A stretch of DNA of 64,000 nucleotides from Liolophura sinensis (lineage: Eukaryota > Mollusca > Polyplacophora > Chitonida > Chitonidae): assembly GCF_032854445.1 (NCBI RefSeq), contig NC_088307.1, forward strand, positions 27,134,547 through 27,198,546, in the 5' to 3' direction. The notes beneath the pieces were generated by a model. The model saw only the letters and a list, made by a program, of their open reading frames with translations, was not told where the DNA came from and made no database searches. Shown here one piece after another: positions 55,973 to 64,000 of the stretch. Numbering within the stretch: position 1 is the first letter of the stretch; each line of letters starts with the position of its first letter. Both the position numbers and the translations under genes were made by a program.

Positions 55973-56256
55973 GGGGCCTCCGTGGCTCAGTCGGTTAGCG
56001 CGCCAGCGCAGCGTAATGACCCAGGAGCCTCTCACCAATGCGGTCGCTGTGAGTTCAAGTCCAGCTCATGCTGGCTTCCTCTCCGGCCGTAAGTGGGAAG
56101 GTCTGGCAGCAACCTGCGGATGGTCGTGGTTGTTTCCCCCGGGTTGTGCCCGGTATCCACCCACCATAATGCTGGCCGCCGTCGTATAAGTGAAATATTC
56201 TTGAGTACGGCGTAAAACACCAATGAAATAAATAAATAAATAAATAAATAATAAAT
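55973..56256 (+). mobile_element. SINE-A, full-length young copy
   Basis: GGGGCCTCCGTGGCTCAGTC GGTTAGCGCGCCAGCGCAGC through GAGTACGGCGTAAAACACCA and a long (AAAT)n tail. Nearly identical to the copy at 13383. Confidence 0.96.
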
Positions 56257-56345
56257 AACTATATTGATGCACAGCAGAGGTAGCGACGAAATAAAGTCTG
56301 TTTTACCCAGGAGCAGACCACTGTTGTTCCGTGTCTTTTGAATAA

Positions 56346-56588
56346 CGTGTATTTATTTATTTATTTATTGCACTGAAGTGTTACGCCGTACACAAGAATA
56401 TTTCACTTACACAAAGGCGGTCATCATTATGATGGGAGGAAGTCGGGCAGAGCCTGGAGCAAACCGACGACAATCCGCAGACTGTTGGCAGACCTCCCCA
56501 TGCACGACCGTATCCTACAGCGAGAACAGTGTTGGGAGGTTCCTGGATCGATGTACCGCGCTAACCACTAAGCCACGGAGGCCTCGAA
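56346..56588 (-). mobile_element. SINE-A copy, minus strand
   Basis: TATTTATTTATTTATTGCAC, TACACAAGAATATTTCACTT and GCTAACCACTAAGCCACGGA GGCCTC: an inverted full-length copy, 90 bases from the plus-strand copy. Confidence 0.92.
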
Positions 56589-56637
56589 AGAGCTTGTAAA
56601 TCCCACTGTTGCTAGAAGACTTCAAGAGCGCAGTGCA

Positions 56638-57170
56638 CGCTACCAGACTCATCAGGAGTTACATGTATCAGAGAGATCAATCCTACCAGACTCATCAGGA
56701 GTTACATGTATCAGGGGAGATCAATCCTACCAGACTCATCAGGAGTTACATGTATCAGGGGAGATCAATCCTACCAGACTCATCAGGAGTTACATGTATC
56801 AGGGGAGATCAATCCTACCAGACTCATCAGGAGTTACATGTGTCAGGGGAGATCAATCCTACCAGACTCATCAGGAGTTACATGTATCAGGGGAGATCAA
56901 TCCTACCAGACTCATCAGGAGTTACATGTATCAGGGGAGATCAATCCTACCAGGCTCATCAGGAGTTACATGTATCAGGGGAGATCAATCCTACCAGACT
57001 CATCAGGAGTTACATGTATCAGGGGAGATCAATCCTACCAGACTCATCAGGAGTTACATGTATCAGGGGAGATCAATCCTACCAGGCTCATCAGGAGTTA
57101 CATGTATCAGGGGAGATCAATCCTACCAGACTCATCAGGAGTTACATGTATCAGGGGAGATCAATCCGAG
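56638..57170. repeat. 44-bp minisatellite, 12 copies
   Basis: Unit ACCAGACTCATCAGGAGTTA CATGTATCAGGGGAGATCAA TCCT, almost identical between copies (only A/G and A/G swaps such as CAGGCTC). Three open frames result (RLIRSYMYQGRSILPDSSGV and others); not a supported gene. High identity implies recent expansion. Confidence 0.97.
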
Positions 57171-57620
57171 TACACCATAATATAAGATGCAAGACAGATC
57201 ATACATGTATAGCTATAAATTGTTGCTAAGAAAAAATCATTCATTTAAAAAAAATCCCTTGTTGTTTAACTCGTACTTGATATGTAGCGAGAACATTTCA
57301 TTTTTGAAGGCTCAAAAATATAGTTGTTTTCTTAAGTGCATTATTTTGATGAAAAACTACAAACCATCACGCCTTTATGTATAAATCTATGAGACGAAAC
57401 AGACATTCGTGTACCAGCCGTCAACGAAGATGCACGATCCAGGTCAGTTGTCGCAAAGGCCAATTCCCAAAACGGAAATAACGACCGCTACAAATAAAGT
57501 GGGCTAGCTATTGTCACAACCATGTGTTTCAAATGTGAAAAGTTGGAGCCAATATGCCTTTGGGCATTTATTTCTTATTGTGTTTTCAACATAAACAGCA
57601 TTGCTGTCCTAAGACAAGAC
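57170..57620. other. No gene seen
   Basis: Intergenic DNA. Confidence 0.4.
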
Positions 57621-57621
57621 T

Positions 57622-57780
57622 GACAGCAGTGATCTAGCGGTTAGTGCCCCCTCAGGCGGTCAGTGCCCCCTCAGACTGGAGTTCAAATCTCGAGGCGTGT
57701 CACGGCAGAGAATATCAAATGAACAAGTTTTGTATCAAGGCACCAGGGGACAAAGAAACAACTGGGCGGTTTAACGTCAG
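57622..57780 (+). mobile_element. tRNA-like SINE remnant
   Basis: GACAGCAGTGATCTAGCGGT TAGTGCC is box A-like and GGAGTTCAAATCTCGAGGCG is box B-like, with an internal duplication of GCCCCCTCAG. No tRNA cloverleaf can be closed. Confidence 0.5.
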
Positions 57781-58800
57781 TGTGTACCTGTGATATTGGT
57801 TCGTTGCCGTTTGCTATCTTTAGTGTGGAAGAACTTAATGTAAGTATGTCGGCATACGGTATGTCGGCTTGCTACAAAAAGACGCTGACTAGTATACGTG
57901 TGAGCAGGCTGATGCTAGTGACGGATAGAATAGGTGTCCCTGCAAGGAGATTGCAATCGGCGTGTACACGGTGTTCTGTGGGGAGTTTGTAAGTGGAATA
58001 GAGGTGTTTCATAGAACTCTTGTTTTTTTAGTTTAACGAACGGCACATACAGCTTTATAAAAGCTTTGATGTAATGTGTTTTACGCGGATAAATACTGTT
58101 AATAACAATTGGTTCCAGGTAGCAGTGATTTGTCTTTAGCAGTGATTTCTTTTATGTCCTTTTTACTGGATATTTGTGGAAATAAATGCGTCTGAAGATG
58201 CCATCTTACCACTTACGACGATGTTAAAGCTGATAATACCGCTCGCTTCGTCATGATTTTAATGGTTTATTTTCACCCCTTACTAGCAGTTATTGTGCAG
58301 TCACAAAAATGCATCTGGGGCAAGCTTTAGATGGACCAGTCCTGGAACATTGCCAGGGTTTGTGGACACCGATATTTACATCTTTGTAGTTGTGGTAAAG
58401 TGGGTCGGGATGTGTGTTGTCAGGCAATGTCTGCGCATGTAATAGTGCGTGACAGAAACGTTTCCTTGTGCACAGCCTTCAATCTTATTTTAATCGTTTT
58501 GTAAACATTAAATCATTGCCGTTTATAGCTTATTTCTTCAGGCCACAAATTGTTTGGAATTAGTGTTTGTGGGACAGTTTAGCGTACTAGGCCTATGATA
58601 CATATGCTTGCCTGTATTATATACGCGTATGTCATGCGACACTGCATATCTGGAAGTATGTTAGCCATTTGCCATGTTGTCTGTGTGCATACAGCTTACC
58701 TATTAAATACAGCCTGTCTGTACTTGTAGTGGGCACGGGTAATTTATACATAATTCACCAAGATAATTCACCAACTTGCTTTTCCGCGAAGACCGTCATG
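57780..58800. other. No gene seen
   Basis: Intergenic DNA with small ORFs lacking motifs. Confidence 0.4.
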
Positions 58801-58811
58801 TGTACAGTGAG

Positions 58812-59122
58812 ACTGAGTGCACCTCAATGTGTTGTTAGGCTTGTTACTCCTCAGTGTGTTGTGAGGTTTGTTACTCCTCAGTGTGTTGTGAGGCTTGCTA
58901 CTTTTCAGTGTGTTGTGAGGCTTGTTACTTTTCAGTGTGTTGTGAGGCTTGTTACTTCTCAGTGTGTTGTGAGGCTTGTTACTTTTCAGTGTGTTGTGAG
59001 GCTTGTTACTTTTCAGTGTGTTGTGAAGCTTGTTACTCCTAAGTGTTTTGTGAGGCTTGTTACTCCTAAGTGAGGCTTGTTACTTCTCAGTGTGTTGTGA
59101 CTCTTGTTACTCTTCAGTGTGA
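58812..59122. repeat. 27-bp minisatellite (unit CAGTGTGTTGTGAGGCTTGTTACTT)
   Basis: About 11 copies with a unit of 27 bases (nine codons), giving VVRLVTFQC and CCEACYFSV repeat ORFs. Not supported as a gene. Confidence 0.93.
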
Positions 59123-59226
59123 TAGTATAGGTAATCACAGCCCTAGAGAGGTATAGGTGACCTACTTTCCATCACAACTGGATAAAAACAATTGACGCCA
59201 AGTACCACTGTGTAAATTCCATGATT

Positions 59227-59535
59227 AATACATTTATTTGGTCCGTGTTTTATGCTGTACTCAAGCATAAGCCTACATGTACATACCGTGACCCACTGGT
59301 TGTACAACACTGGTTGTACATGTACACTGGTTGAACATATGCACTGGTTTTACATGTACACTGACATAAGGGTTTTTCAGCAATGTCGTCGCTGTAAGAC
59401 CAGCTCATGCTGGTTTCTATTCGTGGAAAAGCCCCGCACCAACTTGCTGATGGTCATGGGTTTCCCGGGGCTCTGGTGTTTACATGAAAATTCTATTCTT
59501 GAGAACACCAACCAAATGAATAAATAAATAAATAA
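59227..59535. mobile_element. SINE-A fragments (tail minus, body plus)
   Basis: 59227-59275 holds an inverted tail (TATTTGGTCCGTGTTTTATG CTGTACTCAAG). 59366-59535 holds a decayed plus-strand body with AAGACCAGCTCATGCTGG, GGTCATGGGTTTCCCGGGGC and (AAAT)n. Between them lies a short GTACACTGGTT repeat. Confidence 0.7.
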
Positions 59536-59779
59536 CAAAAAAGAAGACATCAAGAGGCGATTACCAAATTCACAAATAAAGACTTACAAGACGTCCTTGG
59601 TAGACAAGATAAGTATCTAAACACGATTGTTCAACTGTATATATTGTTTCTATCCTGTTATATTTAGGTATATGGCCATATTTACCTTTGTCCAACCCTA
59701 ACCTTACTCCATTAACTTTAATAATGCTTCACTTCTCTATTGCTATATAACATGTACTTTTCACTTATCTGTCCTTTAA

Positions 59780-60832
59780 TATGTGCTTAATATTTGTCTT
59801 ACTTTTCATTGGTATCCTACTTGTCTATTCCTGCCTTACAAGTGCGTGTGTATGTTCACGCACTTACAAGTGCGTGTGTATGTACCCTACTTGTTCAGCT
59901 GTTCACATTTGTACAGACATGCCTAACCTGTCCATGGTTATAGTTTGCTATACCATCACCGTACATGTCCATCTTTATGTCTTAACGTCTGTAATCACCA
60001 AATTCTTTCCTGACTCAACTTTGTTTGTCTATCCTGACCTACTTTCCATCTCTACAGCTGTCTTACCTGTCCAGCATCACATCTTATTTGTCTCTCCCAA
60101 CAGCTGCCTTACCTGTTCAGTTTTACCGGGAACTTTATATCTTGTTTGCCTATCTTTAAAATTCACAAATCTGTTCATTGTTACATTTTGCGTGTCTTTC
60201 TTTACAGCTGACTTACCAGTAAACTACATATTACTTGTTTATCCCCACAACTATCTTACCTGCGCAGCTTTGCATCTTACTTGTCCATGCTTACAACTGC
60301 CCTACCTATCCAACTTTTCGGTCATGCTTGTCTATTCCTATAACTGTCTTACCTGTCCAACTTTTACATGTCTGTTTATCCCTATCACTGTCTTACCTGT
60401 CCAACTTTTACATCTTGTCTGTTTATCCATATCACTGTCTTACCTGTCCAACTTTTACATGTCTGTTTATCCCTATCACTGTCTTACCTGTCCAACTTTT
60501 ACATCTTGTCTGTTTATCCATATCACTGTCTTACCTGTCCAACTTTTACATCTTGTCTGTTTATCCATATCACTGTCTTACCTGTCCAACTTTTACATGT
60601 CTGTTTATCCCTATCACTGTCTTACCTGTTCAACTTTTACATCTTGTCTGTTTATCCCTATCACTGTCTTACCTGTCCAACTTTTACATGTCTGTTCATC
60701 CCTATCACTGTCTTACCTGTCCAACTTTTACATGTCTGTTTATCCCTATCACTGTCTTACCTGTCCAACTTTTACATGTCGCTTGTCTATCCTTTTGATT
60801 GTCTTACCTGTTTAATTTCAACAGAATGCCTA
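59780..60832. repeat. 44/47-bp tandem repeat, increasingly regular to the right
   Basis: From about 60330 a unit CTATCACTGTCTTACCTGTC CAACTTTTACATGTCTGTTT ATCC (44 bases, or 47 with ATCTTG) repeats about 10 times. To the left the same motif decays into loosely spaced CTTACCTGTCCA copies. This explains the 344-codon ORF at 59781-60815 and two shorter ones. Rich in TTACCTGT, with no protein-family match I recognise. Confidence 0.9.
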
Positions 60833-60947
60833 TAATAAAGCACACTTAAATGTGTTTATTGCATTTCTCGCTGATGTCTACTTACATATATATACACGAG
60901 AGACCATCATAATTTGATTGAGACAATGTCTTCAACAACAACGGGTT

Positions 60948-61047
60948 CTGCCCGGTTTCCTCCCAAAATAATGCTGGCCGCTGTCATATAGGTGAAATAT
61001 TCTTAAGTACGGCATAAAACGCCAATCAAATAAATAAATAAATAAGA
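60948..61047 (+). mobile_element. SINE-A 3' end
   Basis: TTCTGCCCGGTTTCCTCCCA through CTTAAGTACGGCATAAAACG and (AAAT)n. 5' truncated. Confidence 0.85.
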
Positions 61048-61636
61048 GGACCTAGACATAGTGATGAAGAGCTTTTTCAGCCAAGATTCTTCTATTGATG
61101 AATGGATGTATCCTATCCAACACAACATGCGTTTATTCATATATCATGCATGGATTTTCTCAGATCTTCATGCATGCCAATCCTACTTATATCGAGTGCT
61201 TACACAAGCAAAATGTTCGGCCATTTCTGTACAGATCCCTCGTGTGACGTCATTTCCTGGAGTGACGTGATTTTTCCTGGAGTGACGTAATCTGCAACGT
61301 CTTCAATCAAACTAAAACTCATTCATGGATGACATGGTCTTCTGAACATGACTCTTTAAGTTGAGAGTCGGTTATACATAAGTCTATGAAATCATAACAT
61401 TGGTTGTCACATGTACGTAACTTGGTGTTCATTATGAGAGAAGCATGCCAAGTTAAATTTGATCCGGTTGGCCATCAGGTCAAGAATGGGATTCCATTCG
61501 TGGAGCACTACACATGTATATTTCATTATGTCTACATTAGGTCGCCACTGAACAAAACTCTGTTAGAACCCAGTCAAACAACCCAAAACAAAAACAAAAA
61601 AAAAAACAAAAACAAACAAAATCCATGTAATTACAG

Positions 61637-61842
61637 AGTACAAGGCCTGGAGAAGAGTGCAGGAGGGCTCCTGGTTTTTCCAGTGTCTGCTGGACCTTCT
61701 AGAGAGGTACCACAACACAGAACACCTACAGGATATCCTCATCTCTCTGAGAGGCGTCATTGCTACTCAACACGAAACCACTGGCGGCGTCAAACAAATG
61801 CCATGCACACAGAACACTCCAATCACGCGGTTTTATATCTAA
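61637..61842 (+). CDS. Caspase small-subunit (p10) terminal exon
   Basis: Acceptor TGTAATTACAG, two carried bases, then YKAWRRVQEGSWFFQCLLDL, LERYHNTEHLQDILISLRGV, a short variable loop, KQMPCTQNTPITRFYI and TAA at 61840. Aligned to the caspase p10 fold, W-R-x4-G-S-W-F-x-Q is the strand and first helix, ILISLRGVIA the second helix, and KQMPC...TRFY the last strands. Caspases are cysteine proteases of apoptosis and inflammation; p10 supplies part of the substrate pocket. The catalytic His and Cys sit in p20, for which I found no exon upstream in the window. The exon may belong to a gene with long introns reaching further left, or be an orphan duplicate. No break is visible. Confidence 0.82.
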
Positions 61843-61847
61843 AGTGA

Positions 61848-62100
61848 TTACCAAGTTGGTTTTGATCGTTTTGCGAAAACTCCACAGTTGTCTCGTCTGT
61901 CATGTTTTAACAGTTTTGTCTTGGTACTCAGTTCTGAACTGAAATTGTTACATTGTATAGGTGTACAAATGTTTTCACTAAAATTTGTGAACATTGACAT
62001 TTAAATGTACAGGTGTGGTACCACGGTGATCATTTTTGTAAAAGGAATTAAAATTTTGAGTATTAGCATGAATTGGTGTTGACTGTCACAGTCCATTTTA
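61848..62100. other. Downstream of caspase exon
   Basis: No AATAAA in the first 200 bases. GGAATTAAAATTTTG near 62043 is the nearest AT-rich candidate 3' end. Confidence 0.3.
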
Positions 62101-62103
62101 GGT

Positions 62104-62316
62104 AGTGACCTGCGTGGCCGAGGTGGTTAGCCCACCAGCACTGCGCACCAATCTGGCCGATGTGTGTTGAAGCTCATACTGGCTTCCTCTTTGGCCGTAC
62201 GTGGGAAGGATGGTGGTGGGTCCCCCCCCCCCCCCCACCCGCCCCCCGGGCTGTGTCCGGTTTCCTCCCATCACAATGTTGGCCACCATCGTATAAGTGA
62301 AATATTCTTGAGTGTT
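62104..62316 (+). mobile_element. SINE-A copy with poly(C) expansion
   Basis: GACCTGCGTGGCCGAGGTGG TTAGCCCACC head, AAGCTCATACTGGCTTCCTC middle, and the CCCCCGGGCTCTG block expanded into a long C run (62221-62247). Tail ends AAGTGAAATATTCTTGAGTG. Confidence 0.85.
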
Positions 62317-62319
62317 ACT

Positions 62320-63240
62320 GCTCCAGTTTTACAGTTTTAAAATTGGTCGGAAACTGATACTGTTAGCGGTGAATGTTCACACGTGTGAAATAATTGTATT
62401 GATGGAAAGCAAACGGTTTCCATTCATCGAACTTGCGGCGTTGTCCGCTTAATACTTGCGCAAGGGAGCCCCTGTTAAGAAAGTAAGCGACTGTCGGGAA
62501 TATTGAAAATTGTCAGGAAATGGGGATGAACACACGTCTCTGTTGACCTGATTGATACCCAAGCTCTTTAAATAAGAAGTCCTTGACTCACATCCTCTGT
62601 CAAAACATTGACGGGAGACAACTCTGCAAGATCATTGACGGGAGACAACTCCGCCGAATTTACGTTGTTGGTTAATTATATGCACTTACCATATGTTTTA
62701 TGGCTTATTTTGAAACTTCCTGTGCCGAATGCACAAAAAGAAGAATAACTATACCGTGGTTAAGGCTATTATGAGAATTGTTATTCCTCTCTTCCTGATA
62801 TAGGAAAAATTGGTTATGCATATAATGAAGTGTAACTACATGTAATCAGTGCATAACTATATGGGAAATAATCGTATGCTCTGGTGTAACGTTACGGCCC
62901 GTTCTCTGGCTGCGATTTGTGATACCAATTTGTACAGCACCCGAACCGTTTCGACATCTGTCGCCTACAACAAGTTGTGAGCTGGTGGAAAGAGGGAAAG
63001 TTCTATTTTCATGCTACAAATCGCATGTGCTTGCGAATCAAATCACTTCAGTTTTTCCGGTATAAATTAATCACCCTTTGTGTTACCAATCAATACTTGT
63101 CAACAACGATGACGATATAAATGCTTGTACTGAGAAAAGAATACTGGTGTACCCTCACTGAAACTGAGCAATTTATTGCTTACTATCTCTGTCAAGATCT
63201 ACTATATATGAAATTACACATCACACATCATGGGCCATTA
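62320..63240. other. No gene seen
   Basis: Only a two-copy direct repeat ATTGACGGGAGACAACTC (62608 and 62635). Confidence 0.4.
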
Positions 63241-63254
63241 TTCCGTAATATAGA

Positions 63255-63295
63255 GATCGGATTGGACTAACAGGATATTATTTTAAATGTGACTG
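63255..63295. mobile_element. MITE M1 fragment
   Basis: GATTGGACTAACAGGATATT ATTTTAAATGTGAC matches the centre of M1 copy 2 (near 19855-19890). Ends are missing. Confidence 0.5.
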
Positions 63296-63445
63296 TAGAC
63301 TGTTGGTAAATGGTTTGTCCAGATTTCACCTACCCTGTCACATTATACTGACACCGGACCAACCAGCTCTGTTACCTTGCTCTAACCTCTCAGTTCTGAG
63401 TGCCAGGCGAGGCACCAATAAGTACCATTTTCATACGCCAGCCGT
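63296..63445 (-). mobile_element. SINE-B fragment, minus strand
   Basis: GTCACATTATACTGACACCG GACCAACCAGCTCTGTTACC and CTCAGTTCTGAGTGCCAGGC are inverted SINE-B blocks. Confidence 0.65.
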
Positions 63446-63499
63446 CATTACGTGGGTCGTGTTATAATAGAGCGGTTTTATCCGTCTCTCTGCCTATTT

Positions 63500-64000
63500 G
63501 CCCGTCCGCATTCGTGTTCGGTCAATATATCTCCAATTGTTTTCTACATGCAGTTTAAATTCATAGTAAACACATAGATACTGATATGATGATATGTCGT
63601 GACCCACATGGTCAGTTCCCATATGGGTTTTTGGCAGGGCTACAACTCCAACTATTTTCCACGTAGAATTTTAACTTTCGTCCCCCCCCCCTCCCCACTG
63701 TTTTAATTTTTGATGGACACATACATGTAGATACGTTGTGACGATGTATCGCGACCCACATTTCTCCACGTCCTCCGTTGCCATGGTAACCAGATTGCCA
63801 ATTTGCCCTTCTATCTAATATATATTTAGGTATGAACTTCGTGTCCAGGCTACAACTCCAATTGCTTTCCATGTGCAGTTTTAATTCTTTTTACAATACT
63901 TAGATATAGAACGAATAAACATATTGAAGGTGAAGATTTATCGAAATGTGTCCATCTCCAGAGTTGCCATGCTAACCACACTGACATTTTCCGTATATGT
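63500..64000. repeat. Degenerate long tandem repeat
   Basis: Three diverged copies of a stretch holding CTACAACTCCAATTGCTTTC CATGTGCAGTTTTAATTC and GTGACCCACAT, at about 63520, 63640 and 63850, running to the window edge. GTTGCCATGGTAACCAGATT and GTTGCCATGCTAACCACACT are a further repeated pair. Confidence 0.55.

Noticed and set aside
56609-57229. 206-codon repetitive ORF
   Set aside because: A 44-bp unit read through three frames; three overlapping ORFs say the same thing and none has a family signature.
61404-61847. 147-codon ORF spanning the caspase exon in another frame
   Set aside because: The caspase frame has family matches and a splice acceptor; the long ORF includes a poly(AAAAC) low-complexity stretch.

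Overview
This is a window of animal nuclear DNA. Genes are split into many small exons with GT..AG introns, and most of the sequence is introns, dispersed repeats and tandem repeats. tRNA-derived SINEs with (AAAT)n tails, an RNase H-bearing LINE, many MITEs and minisatellites, and expanded RING/B-box and caspase families all fit a lophotrochozoan, most likely a mollusc. The sequence alone does not settle the species.

Genes. All recognisable host genes lie on the + strand. (1) 256-3985 holds the 3' exons of an unidentified gene whose 5' part lies outside the window. (2) 11613-31773 and (3) 42600/44334-51965 are two paralogous seven-exon genes. Each encodes RING, B-box 1, B-box 2, an alpha-helical coiled-coil region and a C-terminal ZZ zinc finger, so each is a TRIM-like E3 ubiquitin ligase with an unusual ZZ C-terminus. 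Their exon lengths and phases match nearly exactly (96, 231, 20, 159/164 and 73 nt), which shows tandem duplication. Gene 3 is intact on paper (about 479 residues). Gene 2 is one base out of frame at the exon 4/5 junction unless another acceptor is used, and its introns are swollen by transposons. (4) 61637-61842 is a terminal exon encoding a caspase small-subunit (p10) domain; no p20 exon was found upstream.

Mobile elements. At least 19 copies or pieces of one SINE family (SINE-A, ending near the motif GTACGGCGTAAAACACCAAT plus AAAT repeats) occur on both strands. A second SINE family (SINE-B, ending TTAAGTACGACGTAAAACC) has about seven. A decayed LINE with ORF1 zinc knuckle, endonuclease, reverse transcriptase and RNase H lies in the last intron of gene 2 (about 25500-31430), and its ORF1 is split by a solo LTR. 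A second LINE fragment is at 52850-54240 and a second solo LTR-like unit at 34864-35806. Several MITE families have clear terminal inverted repeats.

Tandem repeats. Over a dozen unrelated arrays (units of 4, 17, 20, 20, 21, 27, 33, 38/45, 44, 44/47, 65, 71 and about 111 bp) account for most of the long apparent ORFs outside the genes. Several sit inside or against genes: a 21-bp array beside an exon of gene 1, a 33-bp array starting right after the gene 2 stop codon, and a 20-bp array just before exon 3 of gene 3.

The point of most biological interest is the RING/B-box/coiled-coil/ZZ gene pair.
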